Part shown: piece after piece, positions 6,290 through 14,788 of the stretch
How positions within the stretch are numbered: position 1 is the stretch's first letter
Layout: every line of letters starts with the position of its first letter
DNA from: Gilvibacter sediminis
Lineage (GTDB): Bacteria > Bacteroidota > Bacteroidia > Flavobacteriales > Flavobacteriaceae
Assembly (NCBI RefSeq): GCF_028561565.1
Contig: NZ_JAQQTE010000002.1
Span: 1-64,000 of the forward strand
Direction: 5' to 3'
Length of the DNA: 64,000 bases
Translations under genes and position numbers: made by a program
Notes under the pieces: model-generated
What the model saw: the letters and a program-made list of their open reading frames with translations, nothing else
Told to the model about the DNA's origin: nothing
Database searches by the model: none

Positions 6290-6727
6290 TTACAAGAATT
6301 TTATTCCATACTTTTTAGCAATTCTATTTCCTTCATCCGACTCGACCCCAATTTTTTTCTCGCTCATTTCATTGAAGAAATTTTCAAAATTCTTCCCAGG
6401 AATTACATAGTTTAAAACTTTAGCTGTTTCAGTTCCTTTTGTTTTAATTCCGTGTTTTATACCACGAGGTAAATAGATTATATCACCCACATTACCTTCT
6501 ATAGTTTCATTTCCCAAAATGAGTTCTACTGTTCCTTCGAGTACGTGAAATATTTCATCTTCCAATTCATGTATATGTACCGGAACTTCACTTCCTTCTG
6601 GCATTATTCCTTGAACAAGATAAATGTCACCATCAGTATGTTCAGAATTAAAAATCACATTCCGTGCTCCACTCATAAGAGTTTCAGACATACTATCTAT
6701 AGAAGCTATTTTTGGTTTCTTATTCAT
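6290..6727 (-). CDS. Cupin domain protein
   Basis: A 145-residue single-domain cupin. The metal-binding motif is visible as His51-x-His53 with Glu57/Glu58 (HIHELEDEIFHVLEG) and a second motif LPRGIKHG near residue 95. No signal peptide is seen, so it is cytoplasmic. Cupins of this size include sugar isomerases, dioxygenase-like enzymes and simple binding proteins, and the substrate cannot be told. It is the last gene before the sites stop being recognisable and may be the outermost cassette or the first ordinary gene. Confidence 0.75.
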   Translation of the reverse strand: MNKKPKIASIDSMSETLMSGARNVIFNSEHTDGDIYLVQGIMPEGSEVPVHIHELEDEIFHVLEGTVELILGNETIEGNVGDIIYLPRGIKHGIKTKGTETAKVLNYVIPGKNFENFFNEMSEKKIGVESDEGNRIAKKYGIKFL

Positions 6728-6770
6728 AAATTAAATTCTCTTTCGTCCACCAGTACTTAAAACTGATACC

Positions 6771-7289
6771 CTACTCCACCTTATGCACCTCCAACTCAAT
6801 CTCCACCATAAATTCGGGTAAGGCCAATCCCTTGACCTCTAGCCAAGTGCCGGTAGGAAATCCGTTCTTGTATACTTCAGCTCTGTAGGCTGATTTCTCC
6901 AGCATTTGGGCCATGTCTGTGGTGAAAATATCTTCCTTTACCACATCGTCAAAAGTGCAATCAAAGTGTTTCAATATCTTTTCGAGATCGGCATAACAGT
7001 TCTTGATTTGCTGTTCTATATCGCCAACCGCAGTTGGATTCCCTTGGTCATCCATACTTACGGCACCAGAGATTTTGATGGTATTGCCAATTTTCACAGC
7101 GTGCGAATAACCGTAAGCCTTTTCCACTTCTGGTCGCAAAAGAAAATACTCTGGCTTTTCAGCTTCAGTGATGAGTTCCTTCTCAACTTCTTTGGTTTCT
7201 AGTTTTTGGCCTTGTTCACAACTCTGTAATCCAAAGGTAATGGCAGCAAGCAGTGCGATCAAAAAGATTTGTTTATTTAGGTTTTTCAT
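6771..7289 (-). CDS. RidA/YjgF-family protein, predicted lipoprotein
   Basis: A 172-residue protein. Residues 1-24 are a lipoprotein signal (FGLQSC, Cys24), followed by a Glu/Lys-rich linker to about 45 and then a RidA domain. Cytosolic RidA proteins deaminate reactive enamine/imine intermediates. The conserved C-terminal pattern LALPEFMVEIELEVHKVE and the segment GAVSMDDQGNPTAVGDIEQQI are typical of the family, but the Arg that binds the carboxylate in true RidA (R-x-C/A-V-E-V) is not obvious, so this is probably a paralogue with another role. The next gene upstream (7313-8098) is 23 nt away on the same strand. Confidence 0.75.
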   Translation of the reverse strand: MKNLNKQIFLIALLAAITFGLQSCEQGQKLETKEVEKELITEAEKPEYFLLRPEVEKAYGYSHAVKIGNTIKISGAVSMDDQGNPTAVGDIEQQIKNCYADLEKILKHFDCTFDDVVKEDIFTTDMAQMLEKSAYRAEVYKNGFPTGTWLEVKGLALPEFMVEIELEVHKVE

Positions 7290-7312
7290 AATTCAATTCG
7301 TTATGTACTTAT

Positions 7313-8098
7313 TTAGTCTTCTTTAATTTGCCCTCTTATCCCTTCCAGAATACTGTCTATGCGTATCAATAAGGTTTGAGATTCCTGGTTGTTAAACATA
7401 TTCAAGGTCAACGACCAAGCGATCATACCCTCTAATTTTGTGTCTGTCAAAAGTTCATTGGTAGTTCTTGTGATGAGCTTTGATTTTCCTGGTATGAGGT
7501 TTTTGACTTGCCGTGGGTCTAAAAGATTCTTAGGTATTTCCTTGTAATAGTAATAGGCCAGCTCGCGTTGAATGTCGATTTCATTGGCGTAAGGGTAAAA
7601 ATCTTGCTCACAAAATCTCAAAAATATTCTTTCTACTTCCCGAAGCTGAACCACGTCGGTGCTCCAGTTTATAAGCATTTCTTTTAGGTCCTCATCTTTT
7701 AAGATCTCAATGTTTCCAGAACTCACCAAATCGTTTTGAATAGGGTCAAAAGTCGGCGGTTGGATTGAAGTTAAATACACAAAAATACTGTCGCGCACTG
7801 CTCTATCCGGACTGTCATAATACTCCAATAAGCGTTTGCAACTACCAATCAAATTGTCTCTAAATTCAATTTTATCAAGAAGTTGTTTTCTGTTGGAAAC
7901 AAATTCATTCTCAAGTCTTTTTAAAATAGCTTGTTCATCACTGTTTTCTTTACGCTGCTCCTTCCAGTTATTGATCTGCAGTGCAATTAAAATTCCAATG
8001 ACTACTAAAACGATCTCACCGATTGCGTATTTGAGGTACTTACCTGTTTTATTTTCGCTCATCTGGTTGAAGCGTATTTTGCGAAAGAATTTCAGCAT
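7313..8098 (-). CDS. DUF6090 family membrane protein
   Basis: A 261-residue protein with one transmembrane segment at about residues 24-43 (GEIVLVVIGILIALQINNW), the hallmark of the DUF6090 family common in Flavobacteriia. A helical soluble domain follows, rich in charged residues, that probably faces the periplasm. Function is unknown in the family. An internal Met at residue 13 (MSENKTGKYLKY) is an alternative start, which several family members use. The gap to the RidA-like gene is 23 nt, so the two may be co-transcribed. Confidence 0.75.
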   Translation of the reverse strand: MLKFFRKIRFNQMSENKTGKYLKYAIGEIVLVVIGILIALQINNWKEQRKENSDEQAILKRLENEFVSNRKQLLDKIEFRDNLIGSCKRLLEYYDSPDRAVRDSIFVYLTSIQPPTFDPIQNDLVSSGNIEILKDEDLKEMLINWSTDVVQLREVERIFLRFCEQDFYPYANEIDIQRELAYYYYKEIPKNLLDPRQVKNLIPGKSKLITRTTNELLTDTKLEGMIAWSLTLNMFNNQESQTLLIRIDSILEGIRGQIKED

Positions 8099-8266
8099 GA
8101 ATTAATGATTGGTAATTATATGACAAGCCTTGCAGCAACCATTCTAACACCGCGGATCAGAACCGTTAATATCAAAGACTAGCATTATTATTTATAGTGG
8201 GGAGATTATAAATATAACATAAACCTCAAAACTACTCAATAGAAAAAGCCGTGTATTAAGTGGCTA

Positions 8267-8797
8267 TCACTCCACATGATACCACCGGTACCCGCTACCA
8301 TCCCAAAACAGGATTCCGCCGCCGTGGCCTTCTTCAACGCTCATAGAGATCCCTGCAGCAATGAGTTTAAATTCCTTGCTTTTGTCTGGTCCTATGATGT
8401 CTCCGGTTTGCTTATCAACGAGCGTAGGGGCTACAAGTTTTCCTTTGGGAAGCAAATCAAAAACTTCAACCCAGTGCAAATTGGTCATTCCAGAAACTTC
8501 TTTGCCAGCTCCAAAAACAAAAGTTTCACTATTTGAAGAGCTGTGCATGATTACAACCCCTATTTGCTCATTGTATTTGTTTTGAACCACAGCAGCAAAA
8601 TCGGTTATATCATCTGCATTGAAGTCTTCTATGAGGAGCATATTGTTCATAAGCCGCAGAGAATCCGGGAGCTTTGATAGTCCCTGCCCGTCTGCGGGCT
8701 CAAAGCTGGCATCGCCTGAATTCAATTTTGATTCTGAATTTTCTCTGCAGGAAAACAAAAACAGACACAGCGTTAAAAGCGTTAGGGTAATTCTCAT
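8267..8797 (-). CDS. Lipoprotein of unknown function
   Basis: A 176-residue protein with a lipoprotein signal (CLFLFSC, Cys17). Residues 50-65 contain LLIEDFNADDITDFAAVV, a pattern resembling an FG-GAP/VCBS-type Asp-rich loop used by exported proteins that compare state variables. The C-terminus has a Gly-rich loop followed by ILFWDGSGYRWYHVE. The family is not recognised. The next gene upstream (8818-9123) is on the same strand with a 20-nt gap. Confidence 0.65.
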   Translation of the reverse strand: MRITLTLLTLCLFLFSCRENSESKLNSGDASFEPADGQGLSKLPDSLRLMNNMLLIEDFNADDITDFAAVVQNKYNEQIGVVIMHSSSNSETFVFGAGKEVSGMTNLHWVEVFDLLPKGKLVAPTLVDKQTGDIIGPDKSKEFKLIAAGISMSVEEGHGGGILFWDGSGYRWYHVE

Positions 8798-8817
8798 GTT
8801 TTATTGTTCCACTGGAT

Positions 8818-9123
8818 TTAATGAATTCCGTTCTCTGGAAAGGTCTTTTCAAAATCAAAGATTCGCCCTTTCTCGCTATCGTATTCAGCTTGCATGATGG
8901 CATCTCGCCAATCTGTTCGGGCTAGTGTAAGCATTCGATTAAAGGCCTCAGTATTGCCATTGGCAACATACAAAACGCATCTGGGAATTCTTCCAAAAGG
9001 GATTTCTAGCTCATCAGTCAGCTCTACAAGACTTTTGAGTATCTCCTCGCATTGAGCCTCAGTTTCAAAATCTGAGTCAATCTTTTCAATGATATCTGCT
9101 GGAAAACCTTCTTTTTTGTTCAA
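8818..9123 (-). CDS. Small hypothetical protein, possible immunity protein
   Basis: A 101-residue soluble helical protein, with the most conserved-looking part at residues 42-80 (FGRIPRCVLYVANGN, then RTDWRDAIMQAEYD). There is no signal or membrane segment. I cannot name the family with certainty. Size, solubility and position directly beside a CdiI-type gene (9175-9606) and a DUF4375 gene suggest a place in an immunity gene block, which is inference from context. Confidence 0.6.
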   Translation of the reverse strand: MNKKEGFPADIIEKIDSDFETEAQCEEILKSLVELTDELEIPFGRIPRCVLYVANGNTEAFNRMLTLARTDWRDAIMQAEYDSEKGRIFDFEKTFPENGIH

Positions 9124-9174
9124 ATCTTAATAGTTCTTTGCTTTATCATTACAAACGAAATAGAGAGGCTTTAT

Positions 9175-9606
9175 TCAATGAATTTGTTCAAATTCATCAA
9201 AGGCAGCCAGAATTTTTTTACCGGTACTGTACTGCGCAGCTTCATTGTTCAAAACCTCCTGATTCTCTTTAATTATTGCGCAGAGTTTATCCCAAGACTC
9301 TTTTTGAGATTCCCAGTAGTTTCTATCACTGGTCAGGGTTGCGCTTAATAGGTCTCCCTCATACAAATCGCCTTCTGCTAAAATATTTTGCTCCAAGACC
9401 TCAAGGGCTATCGGCACCAAAAACTTGAGCCCGATGCTTTGGCCGATCATTAGCCGTAAATCCTCTGTTTCAAACTGATCTAAAGGTATTTTACGCAATT
9501 GATGGCACCGAGTAACCAAACGACTCTCATCTTTGGGAACGGGGCCCCAATGGTCCTTTTCAAGGTTTTCAAGCGACTTGGATCGCCAATTATTCTCAAG
9601 TTTCAT
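9175..9606 (-). CDS. CdiI-type contact-dependent growth inhibition immunity protein
   Basis: A 143-residue cytoplasmic protein matching the pattern I know for the CdiI_2 immunity family: SLENLEKDHWG near residues 10-20, LVTRCHQLRKIPLDQFETEDLRL at about 31-53, then IGQSIGLKFLVPIALEVLEQNILAEGDLYEGDLL. Proteins of this family bind and neutralise the toxic C-terminal domain of a contact-dependent inhibitor or polymorphic toxin. No toxin or secretion gene is present in the window, so this is an orphan immunity gene that would protect against toxins from other cells. Confidence 0.8.
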   Translation of the reverse strand: MKLENNWRSKSLENLEKDHWGPVPKDESRLVTRCHQLRKIPLDQFETEDLRLMIGQSIGLKFLVPIALEVLEQNILAEGDLYEGDLLSATLTSDRNYWESQKESWDKLCAIIKENQEVLNNEAAQYSTGKKILAAFDEFEQIH

Positions 9607-9651
9607 TAATACCTCTATTGCGAGCAGTATGAGCGCTGTTTAAAATAACCT

Positions 9652-10293
9652 CTAGTTATTCCTAAACAAGTATATAGCATTTAGTTTAACGTAGTGTATC
9701 AGCTTCGATTGAAAATTCATGACATAGTGCTCTTCATAAAAATAGTCTTCTATCTTCTCGGCTGCTGGCAATTCCTCATAACCAGATTCAAACGCTTCCC
9801 AGCGTTCCTCCCAGCTGAGGTTTTCATTTTCAAACCTAGCGTTTAACTGTTCGAAAGAATCGAACTTACCAAAAAACTCAATTAAAACATCTTCATAATC
9901 CTTTACGAGTTGCCCCATCTCAACTTCTTGCATAGCTTCTAAAGCAATAATAGATAACTCTGGTAAATTGGATAAAAACTGATACACGCCACCATTATTT
10001 ACTTGAGATGTAAAGTTTATTAAGACAAAATACGCTCTTTGGGCCCGGGTCAATTCACCTAAGAATTCTGAATGAGTCTTACCTTGTTCCCAATATTTAT
10101 AACTGCTGTAAACATCATTACAGATTTTGGTACAGATCTCATAATGCAGATTGTCATATTGACTCCAAGGATTGGTTGCCCACTTAAGCTCAAGTTCATC
10201 CAACCATCCTTTTGATAACTGCGGAAGATGGTTTGTAGATTCGAATGGAGACTCAAGTCTTAAAAATGAAATTGTCATAATTCTAAATCTCAA
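9652..10293 (-). CDS. DUF4375 (DMP19-like) protein
   Basis: A 213-residue soluble protein. The core motif of DUF4375 is visible near residues 92-115 (FTSQVNNGGVYQFLSNLPELSIIALEAM), followed by a helical part. Met6 is an alternative start. DUF4375 proteins are often found in toxin-immunity gene clusters of Bacteroidota, which fits the CdiI-type gene downstream on the same strand. Function is not established. The 19-nt gap to the next gene upstream (10313-10903) allows co-transcription. Confidence 0.7.
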   Translation of the reverse strand: MRFRIMTISFLRLESPFESTNHLPQLSKGWLDELELKWATNPWSQYDNLHYEICTKICNDVYSSYKYWEQGKTHSEFLGELTRAQRAYFVLINFTSQVNNGGVYQFLSNLPELSIIALEAMQEVEMGQLVKDYEDVLIEFFGKFDSFEQLNARFENENLSWEERWEAFESGYEELPAAEKIEDYFYEEHYVMNFQSKLIHYVKLNAIYLFRNN

Positions 10294-10312
10294 AAATTAG
10301 TTTTGAATTAAC

Positions 10313-10903
10313 CTATCCCCCACAATTCTCATTGTAATATTCCACAATTTGATAAAGACCATCACGCATTCTAAAGTCTTTGTTCTCTACCTTTTCAATT
10401 AAGGAAGGACAATCCTGAAAGTATTCCAGTACCCGCTCTTTGAGTTGGTTGACTATAGGATCATAGGGCCCCATATAGATCGGTTTGGGGTCCTCCGGTT
10501 TTTTTAGGTAGAATTTGGTGACGGTTTGTCCAATGGAAAATCCACCAGACGTAGTAGAGTTCACATTGTACTGATCCACATAGAGTTCCAGTTTATCTCC
10601 TGGAATGACCAGTTCTAGTTTTACGTATTTCTTGCGACCGTTAAATTGATAAAACCGATAGACCCTTTTTTCTAGGTTATTATCTGTGATGCTCAAATAG
10701 TCAATGTGTGCATAAGGAATGGTCTCGGGCTTAGCCATTTCATTTTCCTTAAACTTATAACCCTTGTTTTTGAATTTACCTTCTCCGTTGAGCTGCTCCC
10801 CAGATTTTAAAACCACTTTGGCTCTTCTGTAGGGTTCTCCAAATTGCCCTAATGCAGTTGTGGTTGAAACAGTCAAAAGGAGCAAAACGATAAAAATGCG
10901 CAT
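10313..10903 (-). CDS. Exported protein of unknown function
   Basis: A 196-residue protein with a signal peptide (residues 1-19, cleavage near Ala-Leu-Gly-Gln). The mature domain starts with basic strands (YRRAKVVLKSGEQLNG), a pattern found in flavobacterial secreted proteins that repeat an LKSGE-type motif. A near-consensus minus-strand promoter box TATCTTTA lies at 10941-10948, about 40 nt before the start, so this is probably the first gene of the run down to the CdiI-type gene. Confidence 0.65.
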   Translation of the reverse strand: MRIFIVLLLLTVSTTTALGQFGEPYRRAKVVLKSGEQLNGEGKFKNKGYKFKENEMAKPETIPYAHIDYLSITDNNLEKRVYRFYQFNGRKKYVKLELVIPGDKLELYVDQYNVNSTTSGGFSIGQTVTKFYLKKPEDPKPIYMGPYDPIVNQLKERVLEYFQDCPSLIEKVENKDFRMRDGLYQIVEYYNENCGG

Positions 10904-11155
10904 ATAATGTATGGTGTAATTAAAGTTTAAGGGGAGACTTTAAAGATAGCACAAACCTTTAATGTTCTTAAATACCACAGCCAGTGTTTGTAAACAATTC
11001 TACTCGAATTGCATCCCCTGCTCTTCCTAAATGCAGCCAAATGTTAAATTTTACATAAAACAGTACCTTTTTATACATAGTACCGTAACATTCTCAAAAA
11101 TGTGCCGTCTATAAGGTGTACATCAATTCAAATCAATTATTTAAAACGAGCAGTT

Positions 11156-11257
11156 ATGAACTCATCAATCACCACAAAAAGAACAGGACGCTATTTCGAA
11201 TCAGGAATCAGCAGCAAAGGCGTACAATGGTCAGCTTACCGCAACCACAGCCGCTAG
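11156..11257 (+). CDS. 33-residue small protein, copy 1
   Basis: ATG to TAG, 33 residues, basic. It shares 26 of 33 residues with the next small gene (11310-11411), with identical cores KRTGRYFE and SSKGVQWS and the ending YRN-S-R. Many codon differences between the copies are silent (glycine, arginine, phenylalanine third positions), which indicates selection on the peptide. Both copies are preceded by a similar leader containing ACGAGCA. There is no hydrophobic segment, so a membrane toxin is unlikely. The function is unknown. Confidence 0.7.
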   Translation: MNSSITTKRTGRYFESGISSKGVQWSAYRNHSR

Positions 11258-11309
11258 AAAGCACCAAAACATCAATCAAAAATTCATCAAAATCAAAAAA
11301 CGAGCAAAC

Positions 11310-11411
11310 ATGAAAAATTCAATCACCTCTAAAAGAACAGGCCGCTATTTTGAAAATGGACTCAGCAGCAAAGGAGTACAATGGTCCAATTATAGGAACT
11401 ACAGTCGCTAA
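11310..11411 (+). CDS. 33-residue small protein, copy 2
   Basis: ATG to TAA, 33 residues, the same length as copy 1 and aligned without gaps. The seven differences are conservative (for example Ile/Leu18, His/Tyr31). It lies 52 nt downstream of copy 1 in the same orientation, consistent with tandem duplication and shared transcription. The terminator at 11593-11625 would end the transcript. Confidence 0.7.
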   Translation: MKNSITSKRTGRYFENGLSSKGVQWSNYRNYSR

Positions 11412-11451
11412 ACGCGATAAAGACAGCGCATCACATCAAACAGTTATCCAA

Positions 11452-11565
11452 ATGAAAAAGTTAGTAAACAAACACCTACTGGAGTCGAGAAGATTCATCA
11501 TTGAAGCCTATAGAAATCGAGGCTCCAGGTTTTTGAACAACTATGAAATTTATTACCTAGAATAA
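11452..11565 (+). CDS. 37-residue small protein
   Basis: ATG to TAA, 37 residues, basic at the N-terminus and rich in Tyr, Arg and Asn (RRFIIEAYRNRGSRFLNNYE). It is not obviously related to the two 33-residue proteins but lies 40 nt after them and 27 nt before a clear terminator, so it completes a three-gene mini-operon. Coding status is less certain because there is no second copy to compare. Confidence 0.5.
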   Translation: MKKLVNKHLLESRRFIIEAYRNRGSRFLNNYEIYYLE

Positions 11566-11592
11566 TGGAATTAGTAAAAGACCCAGACTAAA

Positions 11593-11625
11593 AAGGGAAA
11601 CAGCAGAAGTTGTTTCCCTTTTTTT
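11593..11625 (+). terminator. Rho-independent terminator of the small-gene cluster
   Basis: A perfect 9-bp stem AAGGGAAAC/GTTTCCCTT with a 10-nt loop, followed by a run of seven T. Confidence 0.85.
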
Positions 11626-11693
11626 ATGCGCTGGGTTTAAGTGTGCCTTAAGAATCTTTATGATCTTTGCACCAGCTGGTTAAAACTAAAACC

Positions 11694-12821
11694 ATGATCA
11701 AAAAAATATTAAAAAAACTGCTGCGTATGCTTTTATGGACCCTCGGAATCCTGGTTGGACTTGTCCTGCTCGTCTTGCTATACACTCAAATAGATCCGGT
11801 ATTTGGGGCCAATCCAGACCGCAGCCTAATGGCTAAACTGGCCGTTGAGGCTCAATACAACGGCAAGAAGTTTCTCAACAAAGAAGCTACACAGGTCATG
11901 ACTTCTACCGAAGACAGTTTGGCATGGCCCGATACGCAGACCAGTATGCTAGGTTCCTTGGCGCCTCCTAAAGGCAAGAATCCACAGCAGCCGCTGCCGA
12001 GTTTACAGTTTGATAAAACCCAATTCACTCCCGGTAGTTTTGCTTGGTTTGGGCATTCTACTATTCTGATGAATGTAGATGATACCCACATCATTATTGA
12101 TCCTGTTTTTTACCGTGCTTCTCCGGTCTTTTTTGCAGGCAAGCCTTTCCTTTTGGGAGAGCGTCCAACGATCGCAGAACTCCCTGAAATTGATGTGGTG
12201 CTGATCTCACACGATCATTATGACCATCTAGACATGAAAGCCATAAAAGAAATGGACCCTATGGTTAAACAGTATTTGGTGCCTCTTGGGATCAAAGCGC
12301 ATTTGCTCAAATGGGGCGTTGCTGCTGAGAAAGTTCAGGAATTTGACTGGTATCAAGAGCAGCTTTTTAAAGGGATCAAATTTACCTTCACACCTTCACG
12401 TCATTTTTCCGGACGCGGAATCTTTAACAGAGCAGCTACCCTTTGGGGCAGCTGGATCGTTAAAGGAAGCAGTCAAAATATCTATTTAACAGGCGATTCT
12501 GGCTATACAGAGGATTTTGCGAAGATCGGTGCAAAATACGGGCCTTTTGATATTGCCTTTGTTGAAAACGGCGCCTACAACAGCGGTTGGGCAGAGATTC
12601 ATATGTTCCCGGAGCAGTCTGTACAAGCAGGAATTGATCTGCAGGCCAAGATGTTGTTTCCCATCCATTGGGGGAAGTTCGATCTCTCGCTTCACAATTG
12701 GAAAGAACCTATTGAACGGTTTAAAACTAGTGCTGAAAAACGCGAGCAGTTTGTGGTAACGGCCAAGATCGGGTCCATATTCAATACAGAAAATCCACCA
12801 CAGGACATTTGGTGGCAATAA
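11694..12821 (+). CDS. Membrane-anchored MBL-fold metallohydrolase (UlaG/NAPE-PLD-like)
   Basis: A 375-residue protein from the ATG at 11694. An upstream TTG at 11667 is rejected because it falls in the promoter-like ATCTTTG. Residues 8-31 form one membrane anchor. The metal site is visible as SHDHYDHLD (about residues 172-180), preceded by FGHSTILMNVDDTHIIIDP, the signature of the beta-lactamase-like L-ascorbate-6-P lactonase/NAPE-PLD group, with later ligands in LTGDSGY and FPIHWGKF. The enzyme hydrolyses a phosphoester or lactone, and the substrate is unknown. It stands alone and converges with the S9 peptidase gene. Confidence 0.85.
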   Translation: MIKKILKKLLRMLLWTLGILVGLVLLVLLYTQIDPVFGANPDRSLMAKLAVEAQYNGKKFLNKEATQVMTSTEDSLAWPDTQTSMLGSLAPPKGKNPQQPLPSLQFDKTQFTPGSFAWFGHSTILMNVDDTHIIIDPVFYRASPVFFAGKPFLLGERPTIAELPEIDVVLISHDHYDHLDMKAIKEMDPMVKQYLVPLGIKAHLLKWGVAAEKVQEFDWYQEQLFKGIKFTFTPSRHFSGRGIFNRAATLWGSWIVKGSSQNIYLTGDSGYTEDFAKIGAKYGPFDIAFVENGAYNSGWAEIHMFPEQSVQAGIDLQAKMLFPIHWGKFDLSLHNWKEPIERFKTSAEKREQFVVTAKIGSIFNTENPPQDIWWQ

Positions 12822-12861
12822 AAAACGGTCAAGGGCAGTGCAATACTGACCATGACCGTCT
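12822..12861 (-). terminator. Terminator between the convergent MBL and S9 peptidase genes
   Basis: Inverted repeat ACGGTCA (12825-12831) and TGACCGT (12853-12859), with inner pairing CAGT/ACTG. On the minus strand the hairpin is followed by TTTTTTAT, so it mainly ends the peptidase transcript. Confidence 0.7.
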
Positions 12862-12880
12862 TGAGGGTCGCTAATTAAAT

Positions 12881-14788
12881 TTAGTCTTTAATCTCGTTGA
12901 GTCCCTCCCCTTTCAGGTGGAAATCCAAGAAATCAATAATGCTGCTATAGGCTTTGATCTGATTCTCTTTTTTGATAAAGCCATGGCCTTCATCTTCAAA
13001 AAGTACATATTCAACCGGAACGCCGTTTTCACGCACACCTTCCACGATCTCATCAGACTCCACCTGTAATACACGAGGATCCTGAGCCCCTTGCAAAACA
13101 ATCAGTGGCTTGGTCACTTTGTCGGTATGGAAAAGTGGAGAAATACGCTTGAGACGCACAGAATCTGCGGAATACGGATCACCCAATTCTTTGTAAAGCG
13201 CATCTCTAAAAGATTCCCAATAAGGCGGAATACTCTTTAGGGTACGCATCCAGTTGGTCACGCCAAAAAGATTCACTCCTACGTCAAACTCTTCTGGCGT
13301 ATAAGTCAAGGCTGCCATGGTCATATAACCGCCATAAGAACCACCAATGATCCCGATGTTCTCCCCATCTATCTCGGGTTGAGTTGCCAACCAATTCTTG
13401 CCTTCCACGCAGTCCTGCAGGTCTTTCTCCCCGTGATTCAGGTCATCCATTTGGTAGAAGGTCTTTCCGTAACCGCTGCTACCGCGATTGTTTACCGCCA
13501 ATACCGCATAGCCGTTATTGACCATGAATTGGATCAAGGAACTGAAGTTCTGTCGTGTCTGCCCTCCTGGACCTCCGTGTACCCATACCATTGCGGGTAC
13601 TTTGTTCTCTGCGGATGCTTGATGCGGCAGGTAATAGATCGCGGGAATCTTAATGCCATCAAAGGATTTATAACGCACCACTTTGGCCGTTACCAGATCT
13701 TCTGGATTGATCTCTGGATTCAATACGTTGGTGATCCTGTTTTGTTCTTTAGATTCTAGATTGTAGGTATAAAGATCTGATGGTGAGTTGGATCCTCCCA
13801 CATACATGCGCATCCAAGATTCGTCATCACTAAAACTTACGCTCGTAATGCTCTTGCCCTCGAAATCCGGAAGTGTAATGGGCGAATTGGTCTCAGTGTC
13901 TATCACTTCAATGGCGTTCTTCCCATCTTCATTGACATAGACTACCATATAGCTGCCTTGAGCTGTTAGGCCACTTCCCAAAATATCCCAAGACTTCTCT
14001 ACTACCTTGGTCTTTTCTTGGGTTTCCAGATCATAAGCCATCAAATATGAGAATTCAGAGCCGTGATCTGTGGTGTAGTAAAAGGTACTGTTGTCTTTGG
14101 AAAAATCCTGTGCAGAATTTCCGCTGAGCATCCCGTTGATCTTGGTCAGGTTCCCAGTAGAAGCCTCATACAAGAATAGATCGCTGTCATTGGTGTTGAC
14201 CGTTTTAGACAGCGCAAAGTAATTCTCATCACCAGACATGCCGGTAAAGTCCATACCGTCATTGTTCTGATACAAAAGCTCCGAGCTGTAATCTGCTATG
14301 GACATTTTGTACACGTCAAAGAAACGAGGATCTCTTTTATTGGAACCGTAATACAGGTATTGATCATCTTCTGACCAGCCGTAAAAATCAGCTTTAGCGC
14401 CCTCATCTGGAGTGATGTCCTTAATGGTTCCGTCCAATTCACGCACGTAGAGGTGGTCGATCTCATCACCGTTACCGTCAGCACTCAGCAGCATTCTATC
14501 GTCTTGTGGAAAGAAGGAATTCGCAAAATATGAAGTACTGTCTGACTGGGTTATCGCAGTCATTTCCCCACCCGTTGCAGGCACTGTATACACATTGTAA
14601 ATACCCGTGCGATTACTAGATACCAGCAGTTTGCTGTTGTCTGCGGAGAAGCTTCCGCCGCCTACAGCTTCATTGTCCATAAACTGCTCTATGGTATAAG
14701 CGCCAACTTCGCGTTGGGCTATTTCTGGTTCTTGTTTACAGGAGCATACTAGGATTAACAGCAGTAATCCAAAATAATTGGTTTTCAT
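12881..14788 (-). CDS. S9 family prolyl oligopeptidase-type peptidase, lipoprotein
   Basis: A 635-residue protein with a lipoprotein signal (LILVCSC, Cys16 or Cys18). Residues about 30-350 form a beta-propeller of TolB/WD-like blades, and the C-terminal 270 residues an alpha/beta hydrolase. The nucleophile is in GGSYGGYM, the Asp in QGAQDPRV and the His in DEGHGF. Enzymes of this type cleave short peptides, often after proline, and the lipid anchor places this one in the envelope. Length and domain order are normal for the family. It is a single-gene transcript with the terminator at 12822-12861. Confidence 0.9.
   Translation of the reverse strand: MKTNYFGLLLLILVCSCKQEPEIAQREVGAYTIEQFMDNEAVGGGSFSADNSKLLVSSNRTGIYNVYTVPATGGEMTAITQSDSTSYFANSFFPQDDRMLLSADGNGDEIDHLYVRELDGTIKDITPDEGAKADFYGWSEDDQYLYYGSNKRDPRFFDVYKMSIADYSSELLYQNNDGMDFTGMSGDENYFALSKTVNTNDSDLFLYEASTGNLTKINGMLSGNSAQDFSKDNSTFYYTTDHGSEFSYLMAYDLETQEKTKVVEKSWDILGSGLTAQGSYMVVYVNEDGKNAIEVIDTETNSPITLPDFEGKSITSVSFSDDESWMRMYVGGSNSPSDLYTYNLESKEQNRITNVLNPEINPEDLVTAKVVRYKSFDGIKIPAIYYLPHQASAENKVPAMVWVHGGPGGQTRQNFSSLIQFMVNNGYAVLAVNNRGSSGYGKTFYQMDDLNHGEKDLQDCVEGKNWLATQPEIDGENIGIIGGSYGGYMTMAALTYTPEEFDVGVNLFGVTNWMRTLKSIPPYWESFRDALYKELGDPYSADSVRLKRISPLFHTDKVTKPLIVLQGAQDPRVLQVESDEIVEGVRENGVPVEYVLFEDEGHGFIKKENQIKAYSSIIDFLDFHLKGEGLNEIKD

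Noticed and set aside
11350-11451. Extended N-terminus for the 37-residue small protein
   Set aside because: The extension would overlap the second 33-residue gene in another frame. The ATG at 11452 is enough.
1-11600. Prophage, transposon or conjugative element
   Set aside because: No structural phage gene, transposase or transfer gene is present. The single recombinase is explained better by the cassette array.
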